Source of the DNA: RPQJ01 sp963696545
Lineage (GTDB): Bacteria > Pseudomonadota > Gammaproteobacteria > Steroidobacterales > Steroidobacteraceae
Length of the DNA stretch: 64,000 bases
Direction of reading: 5' to 3'
NCBI GenBank assembly: GCA_963696545.1
Contig: CAVOKQ010000007.1
Span: 1-64,000, forward strand
The translations under genes and the position numbers were made by a program. Below, in pieces: positions 9,176 to 17,633 of the stretch (within the stretch, counting starts at the first letter, position 1; each line of letters starts with the position of its first letter). The notes beneath the pieces were generated by a model. That model was not told where the DNA came from. It saw only the letters and a program-made list of their open reading frames with translations, and did no database searches.

Positions 9176-10291
9176 ATGTCCGAATCCGTCGCCAGCCTGC
9201 TGTCTCGATACGATCCCGCGCGGCCGCTCGAGGAAGCGAGCACACCGCCGTCGCGTGGTACGTCGATCCGCGCATGCTCGAGCTCGAGCTGCAGACCACG
9301 TTCGCCAAGGACGTGGCAATACGCCTGCCGGGTGGACCAGGTGCGCGATCCGGGCCAGTACGTCACGCTCGAACTTGCCGGCGAGCCGCTGCTAATCGTC
9401 CGCGGCAGCGACCGCGTGCTGCGCGGATTCTTCAATGTCTGCCGTCACCACGCCGCGGCCGTCATGACGGAGCCGGCGGGATGCGTGAAACGCCTCGCTT
9501 GCCCGTACCACGGCTGGACATACACGCTCGAAGGGTCGCTTAAGGCGGCGCCGGCCTTCGAGAACGTCCGCAACTTCGACCCGGCATCGAACGGGCTCGT
9601 GCCGGTCTCGACGACGGTGTGGGAAAACTGGGTCTTCGTCCGCATCGCACCGGACGGGCCCTCGCTCGAGGAGTACCTGGGTCCAGAGGTCATCGAGCAG
9701 GTGCGGGGCCTGGACCTCGGCCGCCTGCACTGGTTCGACCGCAAGCACTACGTCTTCGACTGCAACTGGAAGGTGTTCGTCGACAACTACCTCGACGGCG
9801 GCTATCACGTGCCCTACCTGCACAAGGGTCTCGGCAGCGTGCTCGACTACAACAAGTACACGATCGAGAACGGCCGGCGCCACTGCCTGCAATCGAGCCC
9901 GATGGTGACGCGCGGCGCGGAACAGGCCACCGGCGCGGTGCGCAAGGGCGACCGCGCGATGTACTACTGGTTCCACCCGAACTTCATGTTCAACTGGTAC
10001 GAGGGCGTGATGGACACGAACCTCGTCTACCCGCGCGGCGTGCACCAGACCGAGGTGATCTTCGACTTCTGGTTCGCCGACGTGTCGGAGGACGCCCGCC
10101 AGTTCAACCGCGCGTCGATCGACATCGCCAATCGCGTACAGGACGAGGACGAAGGCATCTGCCGGTCCGTGCAGCGTGGGCTACGCTCGCGCGCCTATGA
10201 CGTTGGCCGCCTCTCTGTGCGCCGCGAAGCCGGAGAGCAGCTGTTCCACCGGCTGCTGCATGCGGATCTCGTCGCCGGTCTCGGATCGTGA
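9176..10291 (+). CDS. Rieske non-heme iron oxygenase alpha subunit, choline/betaine monooxygenase-like
   Basis: A 371-aa ring-hydroxylating-oxygenase-type protein. The Rieske [2Fe-2S] ligands are C89-x-H91 and C109-x2-H112 (FNVCRHHAAAV, CPYHGWTY). The mononuclear iron site is DNYLDGGYHVPYLH (D203 to H216). NWKVF-DNYLDGGYHVPY and MDTNLVYPRG resemble choline monooxygenase and glycine-betaine monooxygenase, so N-demethylation or N-methyl hydroxylation is more likely than aromatic dihydroxylation. Residues about 23-45 are garbled: a base is missing near 9241 and one is extra near 9309. The intervening frame reads AVAWYVDPRMLELELQTTFAK, exactly what the family has there. The stop overlaps the GTG of the next gene (GTGA). 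No ferredoxin or reductase partner lies in the window. Confidence 0.88.
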   Translation: MSESVASLLSRYDPARPLEEASTPPSRGTSIRACSSSSCRPRSPRTWQYACRVDQVRDPGQYVTLELAGEPLLIVRGSDRVLRGFFNVCRHHAAAVMTEPAGCVKRLACPYHGWTYTLEGSLKAAPAFENVRNFDPASNGLVPVSTTVWENWVFVRIAPDGPSLEEYLGPEVIEQVRGLDLGRLHWFDRKHYVFDCNWKVFVDNYLDGGYHVPYLHKGLGSVLDYNKYTIENGRRHCLQSSPMVTRGAEQATGAVRKGDRAMYYWFHPNFMFNWYEGVMDTNLVYPRGVHQTEVIFDFWFADVSEDARQFNRASIDIANRVQDEDEGICRSVQRGLRSRAYDVGRLSVRREAGEQLFHRLLHADLVAGLGS

Positions 10292-11505
10292 CCAGCGCCG
10301 CATACGACCTGTATCGCCTGAAGCGCACGCCGTTCCACGAACGGGTCGCCGCGCTGTGCCTGCCGCAGAACTGGCGCCGCTGGGCCGGCTACATCACCGT
10401 GGGCTCGTACGACCTCGGGATCGAGCGCGAGTACTGGGCCATCCGCGACGCGGCGGCACTGATCGACATTTCGCCGCTGATGAAGTACCTGGTCGAGGGC
10501 CCGGACGCCGCACGACTGCTCGACAAGATCACGCCGCGCAACGTCGCGAAGATGACCGTCGGGCAGGTGTTCTACACCGGCTGGTGCGACGACGAGGGCA
10601 AGCTGCTCGACGACGGCACGATCACGCGCCTCGGCGAGCGGAGCTTCCGACTGACGTCAGCGGAGCCCTCGCTGCGCTGGCTGGCGATGAACGCGGTTGG
10701 CATGGACGTCACCGTCACCGAGGTGACCGACCGCGTCGCCGCGCTGAGCCTGCAGGGGCCAAAATCGCGCGCGATCCTGAACCGATGCTGCGCCGATTCT
10801 CTCGACACGCTGAAATTCTTCCGCATGGCCCCGAACCGTCTCGCGGACCGGGCCGTGACGATCTCGCGCACGGGTTACACCGGCGACCTGGGCTACGAGA
10901 TCTGGCTCGACGCTGCCGACGCCCTGCCCGTCTGGGACGCACTGCTGGCCGCGGGCGCCGACTACGGCGCCGTACCCTGCGGCATCCTTGCGATGGACAT
11001 GGCACGCGTCGAGGCGGGACTGTTCATGATCGACGTCGACTACACGGCCGCCAACCACGCGTGGATCGCCGGCCAGAAGTCGTCGCCGTATGAAATGGGC
11101 CTCGGCTGGACCGTGAACCTCGACAAGCCCGGCTATTTCGTCGGGCGCCGCGCGCTCGAGCGGGAGCATCGCGAGGGCTCGGCATGGAAGCTGGTCGGCC
11201 TCGAGGTCGACTGGGAAGGGCTGGAAAAGCTCTATGCCGAAGTCGGCCTGCCTCCGCAGATCCCGTCGATGGCAGTGCGTGGCAGCCTGCCCGTGATGAA
11301 GGACGGTCGCCAGGTCGGCTATGCATCGACGAGCACGTGGTCGCCCGTGCTGAAAAAGTACATCGCGCTCGTACACCTGCAGCGTCCGCACTACGAGCCA
11401 GGCACGCGGGTCGACATCGAAATCACCGTCGAGCATCACCGCCGCCAAACGCCAGCCAGGGTCGTGACCCTGCCCTTCTACGAACCCGAGTGGAAGAAGA
11501 AGTGA
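10288..11505 (+). CDS. GcvT-family aminomethyltransferase / THF-dependent demethylase
   Basis: A 405-aa folate-binding protein of the glycine cleavage T-protein and DmdA family. These enzymes move a methyl or methylene group from an amine, ether or sulfonium onto tetrahydrofolate. The start at GTG 10288 overlaps the Rieske gene stop. T-protein-like stretches are LIDISPLMKYLVEG, YTGWCDDEGKLLDDGTITRL (with the family acidic patch), SRTGYTGDLGYEIWLDA and GILAMDMARVEAG. A GcvT C-terminal domain follows (GRRALEREH and VGYASTSTWSPVLKKYIALV). Lack of gcvH/gcvP nearby and tight coupling with a choline-monooxygenase-like oxygenase suggest a dedicated demethylase or C1-capture step rather than glycine cleavage. 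The substrate is unknown. Confidence 0.85.
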   Translation: MTSAAYDLYRLKRTPFHERVAALCLPQNWRRWAGYITVGSYDLGIEREYWAIRDAAALIDISPLMKYLVEGPDAARLLDKITPRNVAKMTVGQVFYTGWCDDEGKLLDDGTITRLGERSFRLTSAEPSLRWLAMNAVGMDVTVTEVTDRVAALSLQGPKSRAILNRCCADSLDTLKFFRMAPNRLADRAVTISRTGYTGDLGYEIWLDAADALPVWDALLAAGADYGAVPCGILAMDMARVEAGLFMIDVDYTAANHAWIAGQKSSPYEMGLGWTVNLDKPGYFVGRRALEREHREGSAWKLVGLEVDWEGLEKLYAEVGLPPQIPSMAVRGSLPVMKDGRQVGYASTSTWSPVLKKYIALVHLQRPHYEPGTRVDIEITVEHHRRQTPARVVTLPFYEPEWKKK

Positions 11506-13085
11506 CCGCTGGCCAATACGACGCGATCGTCATCGGCGCGGGCCACAACGGCCTGATCGCCGCGGCGTACCTGTCGCGCGCCGGCAAAAAGGTCGTCGTG
11601 CTCGAGCGACGCGACATCGTCGGCGGCGCGAGCGTTACCGAGGAGATCTTCCCAGGCTACCGCTTCACAGAGTTCTCGTACGTGGTGAGCCTGCTCCGAC
11701 CCGAGATCATCCGTGACCTGGAGTTGCCCAGACACGGGCTGAAAATCCTGCCGCTGCCGAGCACGGTCACGCCATTCGACAACGGCGATTACCTCGCTGC
11801 CTGGGACGACCACGATCTCACGCGCCGCGAGCTGTACCGGCACTCACCGAAGGACGCCGAGGCGGCCGACGAGTACTCACGCGTGATGGCGCGCGCGGCC
11901 AAGGCCATCAAGCCGATCATCGGCCTGGTGCCACCGGACCCTTCGTCGCTCGGCTGGCGCGACATGATGGGGTTGCTGAAGCTCGGCCGGTACGGCGCGA
12001 GCTTGAGCGAGCGGGAGCGCTACCGGATCGCGAAGCTCACGACCCAGTCGGCGGGCGACCTGCTGGACGATTGGTTTGAGCTCGACGCACTCAAGGGTAC
12101 GAAATCGGCGAGCGGCATCATCGGCACGTTCCTCGGGCCGCGCTCGCCGGGCACGGCCTATGTGCTGCTGCACCACTACATGGGTGAGATCGACGGCGCG
12201 TTCCGTGCGTGGGGTTTCGCCAAGAACGGTACGGGCGGCGTGAGCGCGGCCATTGCGCGCTCCGCGCAGGCCCTCGGCGTCGAAGTCCGCACTGGTGCCC
12301 CGGTCGCCAAGGTCATCGTGCAGGGTGGGCGCGCGAGCGGCGTGGCACTCGAGAACGGCGACGAGCTTCGTGCGCGCGTCGTGCTGTCGGCGGCGGACCC
12401 GAAGCGAACATTCCTGCAATTCGTCGCGCCGCAGCACTTCCCGGACGAGTTCACGACCGCGATACGCGCATTCCGCGTCCGCGGCTCGTCGGGCAAGGTC
12501 AACATCGCGCTGTCCGAGCTGCCGCAGTTCACATGCCTTCCCGGCGAGGGCCCGCTGCATCGGGGCGCGATCTCGATCAGCCCGAGCGTGGACTACATCG
12601 AGCGTGCGTACGACGAGGCAAAGTACGGCCAGTTCTCGAGCCGGCCCTACATCGACGCGATCATCCCGTCGATGATCGACCGCGACATGGCGCCGCCGGG
12701 TCATCACGTGATGTCATGCTTCGTGCAGTACGCACCGTACGAAATCGAGGGTGGCTGGGACGATGCCAAGCGCGACGCGTTCGGCGAGACCGTAATCTCG
12801 ACGCTGGAGCGCTACGCGCCCAACATCCGCCGTGCGATCGTCGGCAAGCAGGTGATCACGCCGAAGGACATCGAGCGCATCGCCGGCATCACCGGCGGCA
12901 ACATCTTTCACGGAGAACTGCTGCTTCACCAGCTCTTCTTCCTGCGCCCGTCGCCGCAGTGGGCGGATTTCCGCACGCCGCTGCCCGGCTATTACTTCGG
13001 TGCTTCGGGAGCGCATCCCGGCGGTGGCGTGATGGGCGCCGCCGGCAAGCTCGCGGCCACCGAAGTGCTGAAGGACTGGCGGTAG
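11502..13085 (+). CDS. FAD-dependent oxidoreductase, phytoene desaturase/PYROXD2-like (copy 1)
   Basis: A 527-aa flavoprotein. It starts at GTG 11502, overlapping the previous stop (GTGA). The N-terminal dinucleotide-binding fold is DAIVIGAGHNGLIAAAYL with the acidic end of strand two at VLERR, followed by DIVGGASVTEE. The C-terminal FAD element is YYFGASGAHPGGGVMGAAG. This matches the NAD(P)/FAD-dependent oxidoreductase group that includes PYROXD2 and the carotenoid desaturases. No carotenoid genes are nearby, and the genomic partners (Rieske oxygenase, GcvT) suggest oxidation of an amine or of a C-N bond. It is the third gene of a tightly spaced operon, and a paralogue follows after 9 nt. 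Confidence 0.82.
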   Translation: MTAGQYDAIVIGAGHNGLIAAAYLSRAGKKVVVLERRDIVGGASVTEEIFPGYRFTEFSYVVSLLRPEIIRDLELPRHGLKILPLPSTVTPFDNGDYLAAWDDHDLTRRELYRHSPKDAEAADEYSRVMARAAKAIKPIIGLVPPDPSSLGWRDMMGLLKLGRYGASLSERERYRIAKLTTQSAGDLLDDWFELDALKGTKSASGIIGTFLGPRSPGTAYVLLHHYMGEIDGAFRAWGFAKNGTGGVSAAIARSAQALGVEVRTGAPVAKVIVQGGRASGVALENGDELRARVVLSAADPKRTFLQFVAPQHFPDEFTTAIRAFRVRGSSGKVNIALSELPQFTCLPGEGPLHRGAISISPSVDYIERAYDEAKYGQFSSRPYIDAIIPSMIDRDMAPPGHHVMSCFVQYAPYEIEGGWDDAKRDAFGETVISTLERYAPNIRRAIVGKQVITPKDIERIAGITGGNIFHGELLLHQLFFLRPSPQWADFRTPLPGYYFGASGAHPGGGVMGAAGKLAATEVLKDWR

Positions 13086-13094
13086 GCCGCGGCC

Positions 13095-14621
13095 ATGACG
13101 AATCCCGACATCATCGTCATCGGCGCTGGTCACAACGGACTGGTCGCGGCTGCATACCTTGCCAAGGCGGGCCGCAAGGTGCTGGTACTGGAGCGCCGCG
13201 ACACGGCCGGTGGCCAGCTCGCGCCACTCAGCTACGGCAGTGGCTTCGACGTCGAGCCGCTGCACCCCGGTGCAAGGCTGCGCGCGGACATCGCGCGCGA
13301 CCTCGACCTCGCGCGCCACGGCCTCGCGTCGGCCGACCGAAGCCTGGCCCCCGCGTATGTGTCTGCGCTGCCGGACGGCGGGCAACTCAACCTGTCGGTC
13401 GCCGACGGCTCAGCCAGCGTCGCATCGATTCGTCCGCACTCGGAGCGCGACGCCGCGCGCTGGCCCGAGTTCGTTCGCTACATGAACACGGCCGCGGCCT
13501 TTCTCGACGTGATGCAGGCGACGCCGATGCCGCGCCTCGCGAACGAAGATGTGATGCAGCAAGGGCGGCCGCTTGCATCGCTCGCGTGGAAGCTGCGCAA
13601 GCTCGGGCGCACCGACATGTTCCGCTTCATGCGCAGCCTGTCGATGTCCGCGGTCGAGTTCACCGAGGAGTGGTTCGAGTCGGAACCGCTGCAGGCCGCA
13701 CTGGGCGCGCTCGCGATCCACGGCTCCACGCTCGGATCGATGTCGGCTGGCACCGGGTACACGCTGCTCCACAACTGGCTGAATCGCGGCGGGCCTGCCC
13801 ATCCGACCGTCGCAGGCGGGTCGCGGCTCGTCGGCGAATCGCTGGTTGCGTCTGCACGCTCGAGCGGCGTCGAGCTTCGCGTTGACGCGCCGGTCGCACG
13901 GATCCTAGTCGACCGCCTGCAGGTGCGCGGCGTGCAGCTCACGAATGGTGAGCAGATCGACGCGGCGACGGTTGTTTCGGACGCGGACCCACGCCACACG
14001 TTGCTTGGCCTGGTCGGCGCGCCAGAGCTTCCCCCGGAGTTCGTGTGGCAGGCGCAGTCGATCCGGATGCGCGGCTCGGTCGCGAAAGTGCACGTTCTCG
14101 CGGACGGTGGTCACGGCATCCCGGAGGGAACCGTGGTCGTCGCGCCGACTCTGAAGTACCTGGAGCGCGCCTTTGATGCCGCCAAGTACGGCGAAATCTC
14201 GCAGCAGCCGTACATCGAGGTCACGAGCCGTGGCCCGGCGGTCTCGATTCATTTCCAGTTCGCGCCCTACTCGCTTCGGAACGGGGACTGGGAAAGCTCG
14301 CGCGCGACGGTCGAACGACTGGCCGTGGATGCGGTGACCACGCGTTTTCCCGGGTTGCGCGATCGCATCCGGGACATCCGGTCGATCACGCCGCTCGACC
14401 TCGAGCGCACGTGGGGCCTGACCGAGGGTGACATGAACCACGGCCAGTTGATCCTCGACCAGCTGCTCTTCATGCGGCCGATTCCGGCCTGGTCGGATCA
14501 CCGCACGCCGATCGATGGGCTGTATCTCTGCGGCAGTGGCGTGCATGGGGGTGGCGGCATCAGTGGCGTCGCGGGGCGCAATGCTGCGCGGCGCGTGCTT
14601 GAGCTCACGTCGGGCCGCTGA
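13095..14621 (+). CDS. FAD-dependent oxidoreductase, phytoene desaturase/PYROXD2-like (copy 2)
   Basis: A 508-aa paralogue of the preceding gene. The same FAD fold opens the protein (DIIVIGAGHNGLVAAAYLAKAG, VLERRDTAGG) and a GLYLCGSGVHGGGGISGVAG element closes it. Shared internal blocks such as KYLERAFDAAKYGEISQQPY and GDMNHGQLILDQLLFMRP align with copy 1, so the pair arose by duplication and then diverged considerably. Two such flavoproteins in tandem may act as a heterodimer or on successive intermediates. Both readings are inference. This is the last gene of the (+) operon and converges on the permease gene 35 nt away, where a weak 5-bp stem (14627-14642) is the only terminator-like element seen. 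Confidence 0.82.
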   Translation: MTNPDIIVIGAGHNGLVAAAYLAKAGRKVLVLERRDTAGGQLAPLSYGSGFDVEPLHPGARLRADIARDLDLARHGLASADRSLAPAYVSALPDGGQLNLSVADGSASVASIRPHSERDAARWPEFVRYMNTAAAFLDVMQATPMPRLANEDVMQQGRPLASLAWKLRKLGRTDMFRFMRSLSMSAVEFTEEWFESEPLQAALGALAIHGSTLGSMSAGTGYTLLHNWLNRGGPAHPTVAGGSRLVGESLVASARSSGVELRVDAPVARILVDRLQVRGVQLTNGEQIDAATVVSDADPRHTLLGLVGAPELPPEFVWQAQSIRMRGSVAKVHVLADGGHGIPEGTVVVAPTLKYLERAFDAAKYGEISQQPYIEVTSRGPAVSIHFQFAPYSLRNGDWESSRATVERLAVDAVTTRFPGLRDRIRDIRSITPLDLERTWGLTEGDMNHGQLILDQLLFMRPIPAWSDHRTPIDGLYLCGSGVHGGGGISGVAGRNAARRVLELTSGR

Positions 14622-14656
14622 CTCGCCTCCGCACGGTCGGAGCCTCCATGGAGGAT

Positions 14657-16006
14657 CTACGGCGTCCCGCGGGCCGAGGACACGGGACCACGGCGCCGAC
14701 GAAGCCACTCAAAAAGCGGAATGCCGACGGCGGCGAGCGCAAGTCCCCATAGAAACGGCTCACGCCCCATCCCGAACAACGCAAAGACCGTGTACGCGCT
14801 TCCCAGCAGACCAAGCACCAGCAGGTCGCTCGAAGCCGGGCGCTCCCCGCGTTTCCACAGCACCACCAGCGCGAGCGCACAGCACAGGTACATCGGCAGG
14901 TTTGCCGCGGTGACCACCAGCGTCAGGAACGTGAACCCCTCGACCAGCGACTTGCTGTAATTCATCAGCACCATCGCACTTGCGAAAAGGCCAGTGGCCA
15001 CGAGGCCGGCTGCGGGAGCACCGAAGCGGTTCACCTTCGCGAGCGACCGCGGCAGCATGTCGTGACTCGCCATCGTGCGCGTGAGCTCGCCGGTGAGCAG
15101 CGTCCAGCCGTTCAGCGCGCCGAGGCCGCTGATGACCACGAACACGGACAGCCAGCGGCCACTGCCGAACCCGACGAAACGCTCGAGCAGATCCGCGAAT
15201 GGCGCCTCGGACGCGGCGAGCTCCTGCTGCGGGATCAGGCTGATCGCGATTGCCGAGACGGCCACATAGACGGCCGCCGTCAGCAGCGTGCCGGCCATCG
15301 TCGCACGTGGGATCGTGCGCGCGGCATCACGCACTCGTCCCGCTGGCACGGCCGCGGACTCGACGCCCAGCATCGCGTACAACGCGATCGTCGAAGCTGC
15401 CAGCATCGAGCTGAACTCGAGCGCCGTCGACGGCGGATTCCTGGCGTAGGCCGCGGGTTCGGCGAGCAGCAGCCAGAGACCGAGGCCGATCACGACCGCC
15501 ATCGGCAGCAGCTTCAGCACGGTCGTGACGACCTGCACCCTGCCCCCGGTGCGCGCGCCCAACAGGTTCAGGCCGATGAAGAGCCAGAGCAGCGTCATCG
15601 CAATGGCGAGCGGCGGAACACCGGCCAGCCAGGGCACGGCGGTTCCGAAGTAGCCGACCACTCCGACCGCCAGCGCCGAGTTCGTGATCCAGCAGGAGAT
15701 CCAGTAGCACCAGAGCGCAATGAACGCCGGCCACTCGCCCAGCGTGGAGCGCAGGTAGGCATACGGACCGTCCGCATGCGGAAACGTGCGCGCCAACCGC
15801 GCGAACACGCGCGCCAGCACGGTCATGCCCGCCACGGTGATACCCCAGCCGATCAGCGCGTTGAAGCCGTACGGCGCAAGCGACGCAGGCAACAGGAAGA
15901 TGCCCATGCCAATCGTGTTGCCGACGACCAGGGCAGTGCACATCCAGAATCCGAGCTCCCTGCCAGGACCCGCGCCCGCCTTCGCATCCGCACCCGCATC
16001 GTTCAT
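14657..16006 (-). CDS. APC-superfamily amino acid/polyamine permease
   Basis: A 449-aa inner-membrane transporter with about 12 hydrophobic helices. The first helix carries the APC substrate-loop signature ALVVGNTIGMGIFLLP (GxG-like unwound segment), and later come GWGITVAGMTVLARVFARL and YAMLGVESAAVPAG. This resembles the AdiC/PotE/CadB-like and YjeH-like branch, which exchange or import amino acids and amines. The start at ATG 16006 was chosen because GGAGGCGGCGGC precedes it. A longer frame to 16066 has no ribosome site and a non-membrane arginine-rich start. It lies 84 nt downstream of the class III aminotransferase on the same strand, so the two are probably co-transcribed and concern the same amine or amino acid. 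Confidence 0.82.
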   Translation of the reverse strand: MNDAGADAKAGAGPGRELGFWMCTALVVGNTIGMGIFLLPASLAPYGFNALIGWGITVAGMTVLARVFARLARTFPHADGPYAYLRSTLGEWPAFIALWCYWISCWITNSALAVGVVGYFGTAVPWLAGVPPLAIAMTLLWLFIGLNLLGARTGGRVQVVTTVLKLLPMAVVIGLGLWLLLAEPAAYARNPPSTALEFSSMLAASTIALYAMLGVESAAVPAGRVRDAARTIPRATMAGTLLTAAVYVAVSAIAISLIPQQELAASEAPFADLLERFVGFGSGRWLSVFVVISGLGALNGWTLLTGELTRTMASHDMLPRSLAKVNRFGAPAAGLVATGLFASAMVLMNYSKSLVEGFTFLTLVVTAANLPMYLCCALALVVLWKRGERPASSDLLVLGLLGSAYTVFALFGMGREPFLWGLALAAVGIPLFEWLRRRRGPVSSARGTP

Positions 16007-16090
16007 GCCGCCGCCTCCGTCGTCATTTTCCAGCGGCAGCCAGCGCAGCCACGGTCGCAGTCGCAACGTAGCGACAAGATTCCCGCACGC

Positions 16091-17410
16091 TCACCCGCGC
16101 AGCGCCTCGTCGAGGCTCCCACGCAGCAATTGCACGGCCTCGTCAATCTCGGCTTCGCTTACCGAGAGCGGCGGCATGAACCGCACGGTGCTGACGCCGC
16201 ACGACAGCAGGATCAGGCCGTTGTGATACGCGCGCGTCACGAGTCGGTCGCACAGCGCTCGTGCCGGCGTCCGCTCCGCGTCCGTGTCGATCAGTTCCAT
16301 GCCGATCATCAGTCCCTTGCCGCGGACCTCGCCGATACATGGATAATCCCGCGCCATCTCGCGCAGGCGGTTCATGAAGTGCTGCCCCGCACGCGCGGCA
16401 TTGCCCATGAATTCCTGCTTCACAAGGTCGATCGTGGCAATCGCCGCCGCACAAGTGACCGGATTACCGCCGTAGGTATTGCCGTGTGCACCGCGCTTCC
16501 AATGCTCCATGATCGATCGCTTCGCGATCACGGCGCCGATCGGCAGTCCCGAACCCAGGCCCTTCGCGCTGGTCACCACGTCGGGCCGGACGTCCCAGTG
16601 CTCCACCGCGAACATGCGGCCGGTGCGGCCAATGCCCGACTGCACTTCGTCGCAGATCAGCAGGATGCCGTGCTCGTCGCAGAGAGCCCGCAGCCCCGCG
16701 AGGAAACCATCGGGGGGCACGAGATAGCCGCCCTCCCCCTGGATCGGCTCGACCAGGATCGCGGCAACTTCGCTCGGCGGCACGTTGCGCTCGAACAGCA
16801 TCCGGATGTAGTCGAGGACGGCCTTGCCCTGGTCCGCACCCGCAAGCAGCGGACGATACGGATTCGGGTACGGCACGTGCGTCACGCCCGGCATCGTCGG
16901 CGCGAAACCCTTCTGCTGCGTGTACTTGCTCGACGTGAACGACAGCGAGCCCATGGTGCGACCATGGAAGCCGCCGAGGAAGCCGATGAAACGCGGGCGG
17001 CCCGTCACGTAGCGTGCGAGCTTCAGCGCGCCTTCGACCGACTCCGTCCCGGACTGGCAGATGAAGCTCATCACCGGCTCGCCCATCGGCGCGACGGCGG
17101 CGAGACGCTCGGCCAGCGCGACCATGTTCTCGTGCCAGTAGTCGCTGGAGATATGCAGGAACTTCCCGGCCGCCTCCTTCACCGCATCGACGACCTGCGG
17201 GTGCGCGTGGCCGGTCGAGCAGACCGCGATACCGGCAGCGAAGTCGAGGAAACGGTTGCCGTCGACGTCCCAGACCTCGGTGCCGCGGCCGTGCGACATC
17301 GCAAACGGGTAGTCGCGCGGATAGGACGGCGAAATCACCAGTGCGTCGCGCGCAATAAGGTCACGTGCCTTCGGGCCGGGAAGCTCGGTCTTGATGTGCG
17401 GGTTGCGCAA
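16091..17410 (-). CDS. Class III PLP-dependent aminotransferase, 4-aminobutyrate aminotransferase-like
   Basis: A 439-aa fold-type I aminotransferase. Motifs in order: AAGIAVCSTGHAHP, CQSGTESVEGALKLAR (phosphate-binding), GGFHGRTMGSLSFTSSK, VEPIQGEGGY, LICDEVQSGIGRTG (Asp that binds the pyridine nitrogen), TSAKGLGSGLPIGAV (PLP lysine) and NTYGGNPVTCAAA. Length and motifs fit GabT and related omega-amino-acid or diamine transaminases acting on a terminal amine. It starts at TTG 17410 with GGAG six nt upstream. It is paired with the APC permease and adjacent to the Rieske/GcvT operon on the other strand. An attractive reading is that N-demethylation yields a primary amine that this enzyme deaminates, but the true substrate could be GABA, beta-alanine, putrescine or another amine. 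Confidence 0.85.
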   Translation of the reverse strand: MRNPHIKTELPGPKARDLIARDALVISPSYPRDYPFAMSHGRGTEVWDVDGNRFLDFAAGIAVCSTGHAHPQVVDAVKEAAGKFLHISSDYWHENMVALAERLAAVAPMGEPVMSFICQSGTESVEGALKLARYVTGRPRFIGFLGGFHGRTMGSLSFTSSKYTQQKGFAPTMPGVTHVPYPNPYRPLLAGADQGKAVLDYIRMLFERNVPPSEVAAILVEPIQGEGGYLVPPDGFLAGLRALCDEHGILLICDEVQSGIGRTGRMFAVEHWDVRPDVVTSAKGLGSGLPIGAVIAKRSIMEHWKRGAHGNTYGGNPVTCAAAIATIDLVKQEFMGNAARAGQHFMNRLREMARDYPCIGEVRGKGLMIGMELIDTDAERTPARALCDRLVTRAYHNGLILLSCGVSTVRFMPPLSVSEAEIDEAVQLLRGSLDEALRG

Positions 17411-17633
17411 GATGGTCTCCTGGATCCAGATGTTCGTATCAGGCGAGCGGGCACCTCGCGCGGCCCGCGGATGCTGGTGACCCAGGTTGCTGCACTGCGC
17501 GAGGGCTGCTCATGTCGAGGATCTACCGGCCATCCTCGAGTAACATCGGCGATCGTACCTTGCGGTGGATGCGCTTGTCGCATCGTGGCGACCGGGCGCA
17601 CTATTGATTTCCCGGTGTCCAGGGAGAAACGCC

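Noticed and set aside
14643..14654. Palindrome CCTCCATGGAGG between two convergent genes
   Set aside because: It has no loop and no T-run, so it is not a terminator; more likely chance in GC-rich sequence.
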